A stretch of 7,803 bases of DNA. It comes from an uncultured Pseudomonadota bacterium. Its GTDB lineage: Bacteria > Pseudomonadota > Gammaproteobacteria > Burkholderiales > Nitrosomonadaceae. The notes beneath the pieces were generated by a model. It ran no database searches, was not told where the DNA came from, and was given only the letters and a program-made list of their open reading frames with translations. Where the stretch lies: NCBI GenBank assembly GCA_903957805.1, contig CAJBQQ010000009.1, positions 1 through 7,803 on the forward strand, in the 5' to 3' direction. Shown piece by piece: positions 6,745-7,803 of the stretch (position 1 is the first letter of the stretch; every line of letters begins with the position of its first letter). Position numbers and translations under genes: made by a program.

Positions 6745-6930
6745 TCAGATTTCAACCATTTCAAAATCATCTTTGCGCGCGGCGCATTCAGGGCAGGTCC
6801 AGTTCATCGGCACGTCTTCCCAACGTGTGCCAGGGAGAATTCCCTCTCCCGGTAACCCTTCAGCTTCATCATAGATGAAGCCACAGATAAGGCACATGTA
6901 GCAACGGTATGGAGTTTCAGTAGTGGTCAT
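6745..6930 (-). CDS. rubredoxin
   Basis: A 61-residue small iron-sulfur protein carrying one electron at an Fe(Cys)4 centre in the cytosol. The ligands are Cys13 and Cys16 (MCLICGFIYDEAEG, 12-25) and Cys46 and Cys49 (WTCPECAARKDDFE, 44-57). The core DVPMNWTCPEC is classic. Compared with minimal rubredoxins of about 52-55 residues, there is an N-terminal extension of about eight residues (MTTTETPY) and an extra Cys10 that is not a predicted ligand. The start ATG at 6930 has no Shine-Dalgarno sequence. It lies first in a two-gene unit with gloA and divergent from thiD with 45 bp between starts. The electron partner is unknown; no alkane hydroxylase or rubredoxin reductase gene is present here. 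Confidence 0.95.
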   Translation of the reverse strand: MTTTETPYRCYMCLICGFIYDEAEGLPGEGILPGTRWEDVPMNWTCPECAARKDDFEMVEI

Positions 6931-6975
6931 GATTGGAATGATTTAGGTTAAAATAATATTTTACGATATTAGCCC
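6931..6975. promoter_or_regulatory. short divergent control region between rubredoxin and thiD
   Basis: These 45 bp must serve both genes unless promoters lie inside the coding regions. They contain an AT-rich inverted repeat TAAAAT-AAT-ATTTTA (6949-6963). Possible -10 boxes are TAATAT (6954-6959) or TACGAT (6962-6967) towards thiD and TATTAT (6953-6958 read on minus) towards rubredoxin; no good -35 accompanies any. There is no room for a TPP riboswitch. No clear ribosome binding site is seen for either gene. Confidence 0.4.
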
Positions 6976-7803
6976 ATGTCTCAGCCACCCCCAATCGTAC
7001 TTTCTTTTGCTGCAAGCGATCCTAGCGGTGGGGCCGGTATTCAGGCCGATATTCTGACTCTTGCAAGCATGGGTTGCCACCCCCTATCAGTCATCACGGC
7101 CATTACTGTGCAAGATACTGCTGGGGTAGATGGAGTCATGTCTTTGGATCCAGAGTGGGTCGCGGATCAAGCACGTGCGGTGCTGGAAGATATGCCAGTG
7201 AATGTTTTCAAGATTGGGATGCTGGGAAGTGCTGAGATCATTATGGCCATTGCGGAGGTCATCTCTGATTATCCCGATATCCCTCTGGTTCTTGATCCAA
7301 TACTCGCCTCCGGACGTGGTGACGAACTTGCCAACGAGGATATGTTGGCAACAATGCGTGAGTTGCTGATTCCCCAAGCCACCATTATCACTCCCAATAG
7401 CATGGAAGCACGGCGACTGGCGCAGAACGATGATGATGATCAAGACTCACCAGACTTACACCAATGCGCCCAGAGGCTCCTCAGCATGGGCTGTGAATAC
7501 GTACTCATCACGGGCACTCATGAGAATACAACACAGGTTGTAAATACTTTGTACCAATCGGATGTGGTCGTCCGATCAGATGCCTGGCCGCGACTTGCCG
7601 GTTCCTACCACGGTTCTGGATGCACGCTGGCCTCAGCCATTGCAGCCGCTATTGCCAATGGGTTACCCATCGCTGAGTGCGTTTATGAGGCACAAGAGTA
7701 CACATGGCGAACCCTGAAAGCGGGCTTCCGTCCGGGAATGGGGCAATATCTACCGGACCGGTTATTCTGGGCTTACGATGCAACTGATGTTGAAAATGGT
7801 GAC
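6976..7803 (+). CDS. thiD: bifunctional HMP kinase / HMP-phosphate kinase, 3' end beyond right edge
   Basis: ThiD phosphorylates hydroxymethylpyrimidine and then its monophosphate, giving HMP-PP for thiamine phosphate synthesis. The open frame runs 276 codons from ATG 6976 to the last base with no stop. The protein starts MSQPPPIVLSFAASDPSGGA. ASDPSGGAGIQAD (13-25) matches the substrate site, with Asp25 aligning to Salmonella Asp23 and Gln46 to Gln44. FKIGMLGS (78-85), VLDPILASGRGDEL (105-118), ITPNSMEA (138-145) and the anion-hole loop YHGSGCTLASAIAA (211-224) with Cys216, aligning to Salmonella Cys213, complete the ribokinase-fold signature. Family length is about 260-290, so only a few codons should be missing. 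A DDDD run (152-155, four GAT codons) marks a surface loop. It is divergent from rubredoxin; in relatives thiE or hemL often follows, not visible here. Confidence 0.95.
   Translation, partial: MSQPPPIVLSFAASDPSGGAGIQADILTLASMGCHPLSVITAITVQDTAGVDGVMSLDPEWVADQARAVLEDMPVNVFKIGMLGSAEIIMAIAEVISDYPDIPLVLDPILASGRGDELANEDMLATMRELLIPQATIITPNSMEARRLAQNDDDDQDSPDLHQCAQRLLSMGCEYVLITGTHENTTQVVNTLYQSDVVVRSDAWPRLAGSYHGSGCTLASAIAAAIANGLPIAECVYEAQEYTWRTLKAGFRPGMGQYLPDRLFWAYDATDVENGD

Noticed and set aside
6931..6975. TPP riboswitch upstream of thiD
   Set aside because: Only 45 bp lie between thiD and rubredoxin and no THI-box-like conserved segment (CUGAGA or similar) is seen.
7087..7443. A 118-codon minus-strand open frame inside thiD
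   Set aside because: It is antisense to the well-conserved ThiD kinase core and its composition is that of a shadow frame.
1..7803. A hidden defence system, mobile element, CRISPR array or tRNA
   Set aside because: All substantial coding space is filled by recognisable housekeeping or conserved genes; gaps are 215 bp or shorter and hold no array, terminal repeats or cloverleaf that I can see.

Overview
The window is an ordinary chromosomal housekeeping segment, most likely from a betaproteobacterium, with a Nitrosomonadales-like (ammonia-oxidiser or related) lineage as the best guess. The guess rests on gene order (AI-2E/PerM-type permease divergent from purM-purN-DUF3108, an RsmB/NOP-type methylase, then glyoxalase, rubredoxin and thiD), on the rubredoxin and PurM sequence style, and on a roughly even base composition. 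It is an inference from remembered family patterns, not a database result. I see no mobile element, phage gene, CRISPR array, rRNA or tRNA, and no convincing undescribed system.

Layout. Positions 1-818 (minus) hold the N-terminal 272 codons of an AI-2E-family membrane protein that runs off the left edge. Positions 819-1033 are a divergent intergenic region carrying the best promoter candidate of the window (CTGACA, 17 bp, TATAAA) and a 13-bp palindrome upstream of purM. Positions 1034-3495 (plus) are a tight purM-purN-DUF3108 cluster: purM starts with TTG, purN follows after 30 bp, and the DUF3108 gene overlaps purN by an ATGA junction. Positions 3609-4868 (plus) encode an RsmB/NOP-family rRNA m5C methyltransferase-like protein. 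Positions 5027-6304 (plus) encode a large MscS-family channel with its own extended -10 candidate. Positions 6346-6930 (minus) hold a rubredoxin gene directly abutting gloA (TGA then ATG, no gap), convergent with the channel gene. From 6976 to the right edge (plus) lies thiD, divergent from rubredoxin and nearly complete but without a stop in the window.

Function. PurM and PurN act in de novo IMP synthesis; ThiD phosphorylates the HMP precursor of thiamine, which branches from the PurM product AIR by way of ThiC. Thus purine and thiamine synthesis meet at AIR, although the two loci are separate transcription units here. GloA detoxifies methylglyoxal; rubredoxin is a small electron carrier. 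The remaining genes serve the envelope (DUF3108 exported protein, MscS channel, AI-2E permease) and ribosome modification.

The features most worth a second look are modest: few genes have a visible Shine-Dalgarno sequence, the permease may be nearly leaderless, the purM leader has a palindrome and small ORFs, and rubredoxin is translationally coupled to gloA.
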